The notes below the pieces were generated by a model. The model searched no databases, was not told where the DNA came from, and was given only the letters and a program-made list of their open reading frames with translations. Source: an uncultured Slackia sp. (lineage in GTDB: Bacteria > Actinomycetota > Coriobacteriia > Coriobacteriales > Eggerthellaceae). From it: a DNA stretch of 64,000 nt. Position 1 is the first letter of the stretch. Each line of letters opens with the position of its first letter. The position numbers were made by a program, and so were the translations under genes. Below are positions 28,098 to 36,503 of the stretch, in pieces. The stretch covers positions 16,574-80,573 of the forward strand of contig NZ_CAKTVX010000011.1 of the NCBI RefSeq assembly GCF_934630525.1, in the 5' to 3' direction.

Positions 28098-29864
28098 CTA
28101 CAGGACGGCGTCGCTGCGATAGTGGGAGCCGCAGCTTTCTTTGCGCGCGAGCATTGCCGCGACGGCCGCGCTTGCAGTTTCGAGCTGCAAACGAATTCTC
28201 ATGGTGGCGGCAATCGACGCAGCATCGGAAGACGGCGTGAGCGCAGCCATCGCCACGTGCTCAGACGCAGGTGAAGGCGCAGACCTAAGCGCAGGCTCGG
28301 GCTTAAGCCCAGACACAAGTGAAGACATAGTCGCGGCCGCAGCCGCAGGCGTCGATGCAACCATGGGTGCAGGCGTAAGTGTAGGCGCAGCCATAGGCGC
28401 AGGCGCGACTGTCGCCACGGCCGCAGACGCAAGCCCAGACGCGGAAGCCGGTTCCTCAACGCGTGCCTGAAGAGCGGAAATCGCACTTGCCGCCGCCTTT
28501 AGCCCTTCGGCGTCGCGGGAAATCATGCAGTGCGCCGACATCGTCTCACGCAATTCGCGAAGTATCGCGCTGCTTGAGGAATATGCACGTTCCTCAATTT
28601 CAAACGAAACCGATTCACTGCCCAACGGGAAACAGAAGCCCGCCGCGGAATGGGCATCGCAAAATTCATTCCGACTCGCGAATTTCGCTGCAGCAACGCC
28701 CGCGCGGCGGCCAAAAACCAACGCATTCGCGCTCGCGAGGCCGCCGATCCTATCGGCGCCATGCATGCCGCCCGTGCATTCGCCGGCCGCGAACAGGCCC
28801 GGCACGCCGCACGCGCCATGCTCGTCAATCGCGATGCCGCCATTCGACGCGTGCGCGTACGGCGCAATGCGCGCAGGAGCGCTCGCCGAAACGCCGCATT
28901 CCCGCTCGAGCCACTCGGAAAACGTACGCACGAATTCCGGCGAGCCATCGCCCACGTCGCACGTGATTTCCATGCCCTCATCGCCGCATGCTTCCATGGC
29001 GAAATCGAGCGGCGCGCCAGCCCGCTCGCACGAAAACGGCCCATGCTCGCTGCGAGCCTCAAGGACATCGCGCGCGATCGGCTTGCCCGACGCATCCCTA
29101 GCACGCGCAAAACGAAACGCCTTTTCGTTGAACACGATGTTGCGGCGCGGCGACACAAGTCCCGGCATGATTTGCATAAATTCCAAATTCACCAAACGAG
29201 CGCCGCAGCGCGCAGCAAGCGCCTGAACCGTCGCGGAATTGCCCGAGGCGGAAAGGCTGCGCTTGTAAAGCCCAGCCACGCCGCCTCCCGCAAGCACGAT
29301 TGCCCCACACGACACCGCACGAAAACGTTTGGCCGAATGGTCGAAAAACAGCGCGCCGCGCACACGCCCATCGTCCATGGCGATATCAAGCAGCTCGCAC
29401 CTGTCGAAGCGAACAACTCCTCCTTCACAAAGAGCCTGTTCAATGCCGCGTTTCATAGAGTCGCGCTCAAGCCCGCGCCACATACGCAGCGAATGGTCGA
29501 AGCAGGGAATGTATTGCGGCTCATCGGGATTCGCGGGTCGCTTCAAAGAAACACCCATCGCTTCAAGCGCGGCGATAGCCTCGGGAATGCCCCGCACGAA
29601 CGACTCTACGAGCGCCGCATTGGCAACGCCGCGACCGACGTGCAGAATCGCCTCGACCATATCGTCGATATCGGACGCGTCGCGAGGCCCGACAAGCCCC
29701 AAGCCCCACGTTCCTGGATAGAAGCTCGAGCCGGAAAAGACGCCCGACGCACTCGCAAGGCACACCGAAGCACCAGCGCGTGCCGCCTCGATCGCCGCGC
29801 AGCATCCGGCAATGCCGCCGCCAACGACGACAACGTCAAACGATGATTCCGATTCGATATGCAC
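28098..29864 (-). CDS. FAD-dependent fumarate reductase/succinate dehydrogenase-type flavoprotein with low-complexity insert
   Basis: 588-residue flavoprotein of the NadB/FrdA/SdhA family. The N-terminal FAD site is VVVVGGGIAGCCAAIEAARAG. The active-site and C-terminal FAD regions are MQIMPGLVSPRR, HASNGGIAIDEHG and GLFAAGECTGGMHGADRIGG. The helical C-terminal domain is interrupted by ~85 residues of Ala/Pro/Thr repeats (M-A-A-P-T-L-T-P-A-P-M-like; DNA 28190-28450), after which the family-typical end RKESCGSHYRSDA resumes. A GTG at 29864 sits 5 nt after CAGGAGG and is preferred to the TTG at 29894. No Fe-S or membrane subunit is adjacent, so it resembles the many stand-alone fumarate-reductase-like proteins of Eggerthellaceae. 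Substrate unknown. Confidence 0.85.
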   Translation of the reverse strand: MHIESESSFDVVVVGGGIAGCCAAIEAARAGASVCLASASGVFSGSSFYPGTWGLGLVGPRDASDIDDMVEAILHVGRGVANAALVESFVRGIPEAIAALEAMGVSLKRPANPDEPQYIPCFDHSLRMWRGLERDSMKRGIEQALCEGGVVRFDRCELLDIAMDDGRVRGALFFDHSAKRFRAVSCGAIVLAGGGVAGLYKRSLSASGNSATVQALAARCGARLVNLEFMQIMPGLVSPRRNIVFNEKAFRFARARDASGKPIARDVLEARSEHGPFSCERAGAPLDFAMEACGDEGMEITCDVGDGSPEFVRTFSEWLERECGVSASAPARIAPYAHASNGGIAIDEHGACGVPGLFAAGECTGGMHGADRIGGLASANALVFGRRAGVAAAKFASRNEFCDAHSAAGFCFPLGSESVSFEIEERAYSSSSAILRELRETMSAHCMISRDAEGLKAAASAISALQARVEEPASASGLASAAVATVAPAPMAAPTLTPAPMVASTPAAAAATMSSLVSGLKPEPALRSAPSPASEHVAMAALTPSSDAASIAATMRIRLQLETASAAVAAMLARKESCGSHYRSDAVL

Positions 29865-29899
29865 GATTTCCTCCTGAGCCGCACGCGCGATCAACTTTT

Positions 29900-30125
29900 T
29901 GCCAAAGGGGATAATAGCGTTTCCGACGAACGAGCTCGCCCGCGCGACGAATTCGGCGACACCTCAACAAATACATCGCCCGCATTGCGTCAAGCTCGCG
30001 AAAGCATACGAAACTCCCGACGAATGAAGCTCGGACGAAACAAAAACCGTGCACTGCTCGCGGAATTTCCGACAAATGTAAATCGGCTCGACGACGAACC
30101 GGCCATCAACGGAAAACGACACTTT
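29900..30125. repeat. Degenerate CGACGAA-type repeat spacer
   Basis: Imperfect repeats of CCCGACGAATGAAGCTCGG, TTCCGACGAACGAGCTCGC, GCGACGAATTCGGCG and TTTCCGACAAATGTAAATC. No gene. This is the gap between the flavoprotein and the symporter promoter. Confidence 0.5.
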
Positions 30126-30139
30126 AGCGCATTAGAGTG

Positions 30140-30167
30140 TTGACGTGTGCGATTTCGCCGCTATACT
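30140..30167 (+). promoter_or_regulatory. Promoter of the SSS symporter gene
   Basis: TTGACG (30140-30145), a 16-bp spacer and TATACT (30162-30167) form the best sigma-70 match in the window. It would give a leader of about 400 nt before the start codon at 30582. Confidence 0.65.
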
Positions 30168-30491
30168 AAACGCATTCCGCAACCAATCGGGAACCGCGCG
30201 CGACGAAATGAACGCCCACGGCACACCGAACGAAGATCGCGCACGTCGCCCGCTTCCTCGGGCCGAATTTGGAAGGAGCATGCGTGAGCAACGCCGCCGC
30301 ACATACCTGCGCAGCCGCCGCCGGCTTCTTCTGCCATGCCCACACGGGCCGCTACCCCGAGTACCTCTATTCCTATCGATACCTCTAGCGCACGAGGGCC
30401 GCTCGTCGCGTCGCACGCCAGCGTCGCGTACAGCCACAGCCGTCGTGTGCGCCTCCATGTCCGCGTAATTTCGCGCATTTGGGCATGGTCC

Positions 30492-30546
30492 GGTTTCTCA
30501 ATAAGGGGCGAATAGGGCAAACGGGTGCCCCGTCGAGAAATCGGCT
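30492..30546 (+). promoter_or_regulatory. Stem-loop in the symporter leader
   Basis: CGGTTTCTC pairs with GAGAAATCG, enclosing GGGGC...GCCCC, about 40 nt before the start codon of the symporter. The long leader plus this coaxial hairpin could be regulatory. It resembles no class I know. Confidence 0.35.
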
Positions 30547-30581
30547 CGCGCCCAAACGCGCAAGACCGATTGGGAATTCCA

Positions 30582-32156
30582 ATGATCGCAAAAATCACCA
30601 TGGTGCTCGCCTTCGCGGCAATCGCCATCATCATCGGCATCCTGTGCCAAAAACACGCCGGCAGCGTGACCGGTTTCATTCTGGGCGGCCGAAACGTGGG
30701 CCCTTGGCTTTCCGCGTTCGCATTCGGCACGTCGTACTTCTCGGCCGTCATCTTCGTCGGCTACGCCGGCCAATTCGGCTGGAAATACGGCTTGTCGGCC
30801 ACGTGGGTAGGCATCGGCAACGCCATTTTGGGCAGCCTGCTCGCCTGGTGGGTGCTCGGCCCCCGCACGCGCGAAATGACGCAGCGCCTGGGTGCTGCCA
30901 CCATGCCCGAATTCTTCGGCAAGCGCTACCGCAGCCGCGCGCTGCGCATCGCCGCCGCCGCCATCATCTTCGTGTTCCTCATTCCCTACACCGCGAGCGT
31001 CTACAACGGCCTGTCGCGCCTGTTCGGCATGGCGTTCGGCCTGCCGTACGAGGCATGCGTCATCGGCATGGCACTTATCACCTGCATTTACGTGGTGCTC
31101 GGCGGCTACATGGCCACCGTGGTGAACGACTTTCTGCAGGGCATTGTGATGCTGTTCGGCATCACCGCCGTAATTTGTGCCGTGCTCGCCGGCAATGGCG
31201 GCTTCTCACAGGCGGTCATCGACCTGTCGCACGTGCAGGCCGAAACGAACCCCGATTTGCAAGGCGCGTTCGTGAGCATGTTCGGGCCCGATTTGCTCAA
31301 CCTGCTCGGCGTTGTGGTGCTCACGAGCCTCGGCACGTGGGGCCTTCCGCAAATGGTGCAGAAGTTCTACGCCATCAAAAGCGGCCCCGCCATTAAACAG
31401 GGCGCAATCATCTCCACGTTTTTCGCGATGATCGTCGCCGGCGGCAGCTACTTCCTTGGCGGCTTCGGACGCCTGTACTCGGGTCAAATCGAGATGTCGG
31501 CCGCAGGCACGCCCATCTACGACTCCATCATCCCCACCATGCTTTCCACCCTGCCCGATTTGCTCGTCGGTCTCGTGATCGTGCTCGTGCTTTCGGCCTC
31601 GATGTCGACCCTCAGCTCGCTTGTGCTTACCTCGTCGAGCACGCTCACGCTCGACTTGCTGAAAGACAACGTGGTGAAGAACATGGACGAGAAGCGCCAG
31701 CTCGTATGGATGCGCGGCCTGCTCATGGCGTTCGTGGCCATTTCCGCGATCATCGCGCTCGTGCAGTACAACTCGTCGATCACGTTCATCGCGCAGCTCA
31801 TGTCCATCAGCTGGGGCGCGCTGGCCGGCGCCTTCCTCGGTCCCTTCTTGTGGGGCTTGTACTCCAAGCGCATCTCGAAGGCGGCCGTGTGGACGAGCTT
31901 CATCGTTGGCGTAGGCCTGACCAGCGGAAACATGCTCGCAGGCTTCTTCGGCCACGCGATTATCGCGAGCCCCATCAACTGTGGCGCGCTCGCCATGGTG
32001 CTCTCGCTTGCGATTGTGCCGCTCGTGAGCCTGGTCACCAAGCCGGTCGATTTCGACATGGACATCGCGCTGCCGAGCCGCAAGAGCGCGACCGACCGCG
32101 AGATTGAGGCCGAAGCGAAGGCGGAAGGCCTGGAGGAAATGGACCCCGTTGCATAA
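30582..32156 (+). CDS. Sodium:solute symporter (SSS family, PutP/PanF-like)
   Basis: 524-residue membrane transporter with about 13 helices. SSS features include the GGRNVGPWLSAFAFGTSYFS start of the core, FGKRYRSRALR after helix 3, GGYMATVVNDFLQGIVM (helix 5/6 signature) and LVLSASMSTLSSLVLTSSST carrying the sodium-site serines. It imports an organic solute with Na+. The substrate cannot be decided between proline, pantothenate and carboxylate types. The ATG at 30582 has only a weak GGGAA ribosome site. It is driven by the promoter at 30140 and ends at a hairpin shared with the convergent CrtC-like gene. Confidence 0.92.
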   Translation: MIAKITMVLAFAAIAIIIGILCQKHAGSVTGFILGGRNVGPWLSAFAFGTSYFSAVIFVGYAGQFGWKYGLSATWVGIGNAILGSLLAWWVLGPRTREMTQRLGAATMPEFFGKRYRSRALRIAAAAIIFVFLIPYTASVYNGLSRLFGMAFGLPYEACVIGMALITCIYVVLGGYMATVVNDFLQGIVMLFGITAVICAVLAGNGGFSQAVIDLSHVQAETNPDLQGAFVSMFGPDLLNLLGVVVLTSLGTWGLPQMVQKFYAIKSGPAIKQGAIISTFFAMIVAGGSYFLGGFGRLYSGQIEMSAAGTPIYDSIIPTMLSTLPDLLVGLVIVLVLSASMSTLSSLVLTSSSTLTLDLLKDNVVKNMDEKRQLVWMRGLLMAFVAISAIIALVQYNSSITFIAQLMSISWGALAGAFLGPFLWGLYSKRISKAAVWTSFIVGVGLTSGNMLAGFFGHAIIASPINCGALAMVLSLAIVPLVSLVTKPVDFDMDIALPSRKSATDREIEAEAKAEGLEEMDPVA

Positions 32157-32161
32157 AAAAA

Positions 32162-32185
32162 CGCCGCGGAAATCAATCCGCGGCG
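32162..32185. terminator. Terminator between symporter and CrtC-like gene
   Basis: Perfect arms CGCCGCGG/CCGCGGCG with an 8-nt loop. On the minus strand the hairpin is followed by TTTTTTT, so it is a strong terminator for the CrtC-like gene and probably stops the symporter transcript too. Confidence 0.85.
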
Positions 32186-32238
32186 CCCTTGCCGTCTTCA
32201 TCGCGATACGACTGAGCCAATCGACGATTTGCCGGTGC

Positions 32239-33369
32239 TTATTCGTCAACCTTGTACGTTACGCCTTCGATGGTCGGATATTTGTTCGAACCAGTAAAAT
32301 ACTGCTCCCACAGGCCTTCCTGCGTATGCGTTTCAACTTTGCCGTCTTTTTTGACCGTCAGCGTCACGTCACCGCCGATGCGCAGATATGTGGGGTTGAT
32401 GCCCACCATTTGCGCGAGTTTACGCTTCAGAGGAGAAACCACCTCGAGCAGGCTGCGATACATAATGTCGTATTTGCGGTCGAGGCTGATGACGTACTCT
32501 TCATCGTCGGAGACATGCTGGATAATTTTGATCGAGTCATCGATGAACTTACCCGTTTTGGGATGTATACGCGTGCCGCTGCGCTCGGCTTTTGTGATAT
32601 GAGAGTCGTCGGACACGATTGCGTCGCCCTGCGCGCACATGAACGACATCAACCGTTTGTTCCCGTAGCGCTTATGCAGAATCATATCGCTGATGATCAC
32701 ATTGTATTCGCCGACTTTCGCGCGGCCCCAATACCAATGGTTGAAAATATAGTCGAGACTCACGTTGCCCCAATTATGGTCGTGATAGCCGTGCCCGCCC
32801 GAAAGTGTACGCATTGCCCCGTCCATGCTGAGAGTCGCGTCGACAATGGCCTCGGGCAGCGCCACGAACCACCCGAATTGCTTTTCGCGCTTTCCTTCGC
32901 CATACAGCCAGTATCCGCTGCCCGGACGCCACATAGGAACCTTGGGCCTCATAATGGCGTCGTAGGTAATCGACGCGTCTTTATAACGGACATGGTAGCT
33001 GCCGTCTTCTTGCCAACGAATGAAGCAATCTTCTATGCGCACATCGCACGCATTTTTTGCACTGCTGACGACGCGACCCTTTTCGCCTTGAACGAACACG
33101 TTGACGCGCTCGCCGTTTTTATTCGTGACCTCGAAATCAACAGTGGGCCATGCGGGGCCCGAAACGTCGAAATAGTTCTTCGCGAAGAAAATCACCACAA
33201 CAGTCGTGCCGTCTTCGAAGGCGGCATCGGTATACCACCACTCAAAAGAGCCCTTGCTGCCGTTCGTGCGCAGCGTGTCCTCGCGCGGCGCCGGGCGATT
33301 CCTTACGACGTTGAATCTTTCGAAATCGGCATCCGAATCGGCAAGACGCGCAATTTGAGGCGTGCCCAT
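32239..33369 (-). CDS. CrtC/AttH-like lipocalin-fold protein
   Basis: 376 residues. FEWWYTDAAFEDGTTVVVIFF near residue 45 and SGGHGYHDHNWGNVSLD near 200 are the two hallmark blocks of the hydroxyneurosporene synthase/AttH family (paired calycin barrels; carotenoid hydratase in phototrophs, unknown elsewhere). No signal peptide. GGAG lies 5 nt before the ATG at 33369. The enzyme role in this organism is unknown; no carotenoid genes are nearby. The strongly conserved W-W-Y and H-x-H-N-W residues suggest an active binding site. Confidence 0.75.
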   Translation of the reverse strand: MGTPQIARLADSDADFERFNVVRNRPAPREDTLRTNGSKGSFEWWYTDAAFEDGTTVVVIFFAKNYFDVSGPAWPTVDFEVTNKNGERVNVFVQGEKGRVVSSAKNACDVRIEDCFIRWQEDGSYHVRYKDASITYDAIMRPKVPMWRPGSGYWLYGEGKREKQFGWFVALPEAIVDATLSMDGAMRTLSGGHGYHDHNWGNVSLDYIFNHWYWGRAKVGEYNVIISDMILHKRYGNKRLMSFMCAQGDAIVSDDSHITKAERSGTRIHPKTGKFIDDSIKIIQHVSDDEEYVISLDRKYDIMYRSLLEVVSPLKRKLAQMVGINPTYLRIGGDVTLTVKKDGKVETHTQEGLWEQYFTGSNKYPTIEGVTYKVDE

Positions 33370-33422
33370 ATATACTCCAACCTATACGAGATTCCAAATC
33401 AAACGGCCCAGAGGAAATCGGC

Positions 33423-33677
33423 CTACACGAGCTTCACGTCGAAATTCGTCGCGGCCGCGGCGTCTTCGTCGAGAGCGTCCTTCGCATCGTCGAGCACGGC
33501 CCGCACGTCGTCGAGCATGTGTTGCGCCTCGTGCAGCTTTTGATGCACGGCTTCATACCCTGCATCTTCCGCCTTGTGCGCCAGATTGTGGGCCCACCTG
33601 CGCTCGAGCTTTATATGGTCGTCAATCTGCTCGATCATGGTGGCAAATTGCCCGACGTTGATTCCGTTTGTGCACAT
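33423..33677 (-). CDS. Small helical protein of unknown function
   Basis: 84 residues, highly charged and predicted all-helical, with heptad-like KLHEAQHMLDDVRAVLDDAK. ATG at 33677 follows AGGAAGG, a good ribosome site. It lies 25 bp downstream of hypB on the same strand, so it is probably the last gene of the hypA-hypB transcript. No recognised domain; a small metal- or protein-binding partner is possible but unproven. Confidence 0.65.
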   Translation of the reverse strand: MCTNGINVGQFATMIEQIDDHIKLERRWAHNLAHKAEDAGYEAVHQKLHEAQHMLDDVRAVLDDAKDALDEDAAAATNFDVKLV

Positions 33678-33702
33678 ATCTTTCCTTCCTGGGAAACCCT
33701 TG

Positions 33703-34383
33703 CTACGACAACGCTTCGAAGCGCTTGGCCATGAGCCATTGCGCGAGGTCTTCGATGCCCTCGCCCGTGCGCGCCGATGTGACGAAGATGTTTATATCGG
33801 GGTTGAGAACCGCGGCTTGCTCGCGCAGGGCGTCCATTTTGAAATCGGGATTGAGCGGGAGGTAATCGCTCTTGGTAACAATGAGGGCATCGGCAAGCGA
33901 GAACATGGGAGGGTATTTGTAGACCTTGTCGTAGCCCTCGGGGACTGAAAGCAGCATCACTCGGCAGTGTGCGCCCGTATCGAACTCGGCCGGACAAACC
34001 AAATTCCCGATGTTCTCCAGGAAAAGCCAGTCGAGGTTCATCGATTCGAGCGGCTCGAAGGCAGCTTCGACCATGCCCATCTCGACATGGCACACCCCTC
34101 GCGTGTTCAGTTCAATCGAGGTGACGTCGGCCTCTTTGATCTTTAGGGCGTCGACGTCCGACTCCAAATCGGCCTCGATTACCGCCAAATCGCTTTGTCC
34201 AAGCGCGCGCAGCTGCCTGATCAGCGCCAAAAGCAACGTCGTCTTCCCTGCACCGGGCGATGCCATGATGTCCATGAAGAACGTCCCGCGCTCACGCAAA
34301 GTTCGGCGAAATGCGTCGGCCTTGCTGTCGTTGGCCGAAAGAATGTCGCGCTTAACTTGGATGATTCGCTTTTCTTCCATCAT
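33703..34383 (-). CDS. hypB: Hydrogenase/urease nickel-insertion GTPase HypB
   Basis: SIMIBI GTPase that, with HypA, delivers nickel to [NiFe]-hydrogenase. The 226 residues contain the P-loop MASPGAGKTTLL (about 42-52), the VIEADLESDVDA Mg/switch region, GNLVCPAEFDTGAH and the G4-like VTKSDYLPL. No N-terminal His-rich nickel store is present. Its start overlaps the hypA stop by 4 nt (ATGA), so the pair is coupled. Confidence 0.95.
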   Translation of the reverse strand: MMEEKRIIQVKRDILSANDSKADAFRRTLRERGTFFMDIMASPGAGKTTLLLALIRQLRALGQSDLAVIEADLESDVDALKIKEADVTSIELNTRGVCHVEMGMVEAAFEPLESMNLDWLFLENIGNLVCPAEFDTGAHCRVMLLSVPEGYDKVYKYPPMFSLADALIVTKSDYLPLNPDFKMDALREQAAVLNPDINIFVTSARTGEGIEDLAQWLMAKRFEALS

Positions 34384-34757
34384 TGCTCCTTAATCGGCTC
34401 GCTTGGCATTACCACTTCGATGTCGTTTATGAAGAATTCCATCCCGCTGTGAAGCGTGTAGCGCTTCTTACCGCATTTCGGACACGGGAGCGTATCGGGG
34501 TCGTGAACATCAACGTGATAGATGTAGCCGCATTCCAGGCACTTGACCGTGAAGGGGACGCGCGTGATGTACAGGCTCGCGCCCTCGAGCTTCGTATCGC
34601 GGCTGAGCCATTTGAATACATCGTCGAAAAGGCTCTCCACGATATCGCGCGAATAGCCCACGGTAAGATACACACCGGAAACGCGCTGTGCCCCGACCTT
34701 GTCTGCTTCCTCCAAAACCATGTCGACCACATTGCGACATAGGGCCATCTCATGCAT
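34380..34757 (-). CDS. hypA: Hydrogenase nickel-incorporation protein HypA
   Basis: 125-residue nickel metallochaperone. It starts with the invariant nickel-ligand sequence MHEMAL, and the zinc site is two Cys pairs (CLECG and CPKCG, near residues 75-95). It acts with HypB. There is no hydrogenase structural gene in this window. The preceding gene on the same strand is a Tat-exported Fe-S protein, separated by a terminator. Length is normal. Confidence 0.95.
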   Translation of the reverse strand: MHEMALCRNVVDMVLEEADKVGAQRVSGVYLTVGYSRDIVESLFDDVFKWLSRDTKLEGASLYITRVPFTVKCLECGYIYHVDVHDPDTLPCPKCGKKRYTLHSGMEFFINDIEVVMPSEPIKEQ

Positions 34758-34791
34758 GAGCTGCTCCTGTTCGATTATTCCAATATAAAAT

Positions 34792-34821
34792 CCGCACGTC
34801 GGCTATGAGGCCGACGTGCGG
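34792..34821 (-). terminator. Terminator after the Tat Fe-S protein gene
   Basis: Perfect 12-bp arms CCGCACGTCGGC/GCCGACGTGCGG with a 6-nt loop. On the minus strand the hairpin is followed by ATTTTATATT. It separates the Fe-S protein gene from hypA. Confidence 0.85.
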
Positions 34822-34848
34822 GGCTGGGAGGGGCTAGACAGCGAGAAA

Positions 34849-36252
34849 CTAATACACCATGTCGTTGGCAAAGCGATACTTCGCCTTGGTGTTGTAGTCG
34901 TCAAGCAAATCGTCGGGCAACTCGAGGATCGAGTCGGCCAAATGCAGGGTTCGGGCGCCAACCGGGCATACGGTGCCGCATTGGCCGCAGCGCACGCAGG
35001 TGCCATTCACAGTGGGGAATCCCGTTTCCTCATCCATCGTAATCGCGAACAGCGGGCAACGCTCGGCGCATTTGCCGCACTTCAAGCATGTTTCCTTATC
35101 GTGACGCAGGTTGTAGTGGCTCAGATGCTCGAAGACGTTGAAATCCTCGGGCTTGAGGTCCTCCGATTGCGCAATAGTCACATAGCTTCCCAAAATGTCG
35201 CAGCAATCGCCGTGGCACGAGCAAATGACCTCGGTTTTTTTCGAATTGCAAATTTGAATTACCATGCCGCACTCGACGCTGTGGTGCACGATGTCAAGCG
35301 CCTCTTGCTGATCGATCTGGCGAGCGATGCCGTTGGCGATGTAGTACTCGGCCTCTTCACCGAGCGTGATGCACGTCTCGAGAGGATGGTCGCCCGGGTC
35401 TTCCTTGCCGACCGCCTTGTGGCTCAAGCGGCATTGGCAGGGAGATACCGCAATTGTGTCAAATTTCTTGATCACAGCCTCGTAATCGTCGTACTCGAGG
35501 GCGATCGAGCTGTCGCCGACCACCTCGCGGCTCACGGGAACCGGCGTATAGAAGCTCGTGCGGGCATTGTAGAGCTGGTAGACGATATCGGTGCCCCATT
35601 GGCTCGAGTGAATTTTCACGTATTCGCCGTTGTTTTTCTCGTAATTGCCCATGTTGTACTCCCAAATGCCATGGGCCTCAGCGAGCTGATGGTACTGGGG
35701 CTCGCCGTTTGACACCGTACGGAACAACAAGCCGCGCGAAGCCAGGTCGTCGCACACCGTGGTGCAATCAGCCTCGGCACGCCCCGAAACATCGGCGAAC
35801 TGCTTGGCCGTGAACATCACTCCCATGGGCATTTCGAGATACGCCTGGGCTTCTTCCGGCTTGAAAAGATACATGACCTCGTTGAAGCTGTTGTCGTGAA
35901 TCTCGGAGCCGACGCCATTGCCGTAAGTGTTCAGCAAAGCTTGCAGCTTCACATACACGTTAGGAACAACGGTGCCGTCGGCCTTCACATAGTCGTCGGT
36001 CTTGGAATCAACCAGCTGCTTGCGCTTCGCGTTGAGCTCTTCGAGCGTCATCAGGTCGCGCGTATTGATGATCTCGACGGTATCGGCAGTAACCTCGCTG
36101 GGCTCCGTATTGGCGGCATCACCGGAAGCGTGCTCCTCTTCCTTAGGTTTGGGCGAGCAGCCAGCCGTGCTCATGCCGACGATACCGGCTCCCATGACGC
36201 CCATGCCCATCAAGAAGCTGCGGCGGCCAAGCATAGCCATGTTTTCGTTCAT
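34849..36252 (-). CDS. Tat-exported 4Fe-4S ferredoxin-type protein
   Basis: 467 residues. The N terminus has a twin-arginine signal (GRRSFLMGMGVMGAG) and a possible lipobox-like STAGC. A central domain holds further Cys (SPCQCRLSH, GMVIQICNSKK, ICSCHGDCCDI). Two classical clusters close the C-terminal part (CLKCGKCAERCP and CVRCGQCGTVCP). Such proteins act as extracytoplasmic electron carriers next to Tat-exported molybdo- or flavo-reductases. It is divergent from the LysR gene and shares an inverted repeat with it at 36353-36399, so it is a likely target. It ends at its own terminator. Confidence 0.85.
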   Translation of the reverse strand: MNENMAMLGRRSFLMGMGVMGAGIVGMSTAGCSPKPKEEEHASGDAANTEPSEVTADTVEIINTRDLMTLEELNAKRKQLVDSKTDDYVKADGTVVPNVYVKLQALLNTYGNGVGSEIHDNSFNEVMYLFKPEEAQAYLEMPMGVMFTAKQFADVSGRAEADCTTVCDDLASRGLLFRTVSNGEPQYHQLAEAHGIWEYNMGNYEKNNGEYVKIHSSQWGTDIVYQLYNARTSFYTPVPVSREVVGDSSIALEYDDYEAVIKKFDTIAVSPCQCRLSHKAVGKEDPGDHPLETCITLGEEAEYYIANGIARQIDQQEALDIVHHSVECGMVIQICNSKKTEVICSCHGDCCDILGSYVTIAQSEDLKPEDFNVFEHLSHYNLRHDKETCLKCGKCAERCPLFAITMDEETGFPTVNGTCVRCGQCGTVCPVGARTLHLADSILELPDDLLDDYNTKAKYRFANDMVY

Positions 36253-36352
36253 TTCGACCCCTTTTAGTCCTTTTTTCCCAATCCTTGGGCTGTAGGTTCA
36301 TTAAATCGCCACATTTTTGAGAAGGCTCTCTCAATGTCTGGAAGGGGCTTTC

Positions 36353-36399
36353 ATATTCCGAATCGGCGATTCACATCGCGATGGCCCAATTCGGAATAT
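36353..36399. promoter_or_regulatory. Perfect 11-bp inverted repeat, probable LysR operator
   Basis: ATATTCCGAAT (36353-36363) and ATTCGGAATAT (36389-36399) are exact inverted repeats 25 bp apart, in the 250-bp divergent region between the Tat Fe-S gene and the LysR gene. The centre-to-centre spacing is 36 bp. That is wider than a single classical T-N11-A LysR box, so it may represent two half-occupied sites or an extended operator. Confidence 0.6.
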
Positions 36400-36503
36400 G
36401 CGGCGCAGCGACCTCGATTGCCTATGAAGCGTGCGGTTTGAAACGAAGCTTCGAAGGGGTATCATGGTAGAACGACAAGGCCTTGAATATCTGGGGGGAT
36501 AAA

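Noticed and set aside
30145..30468. 107-codon frame just after the symporter promoter
   Set aside because: It starts upstream of the predicted transcript start, has no ribosome site and is Arg/Pro-rich low complexity.
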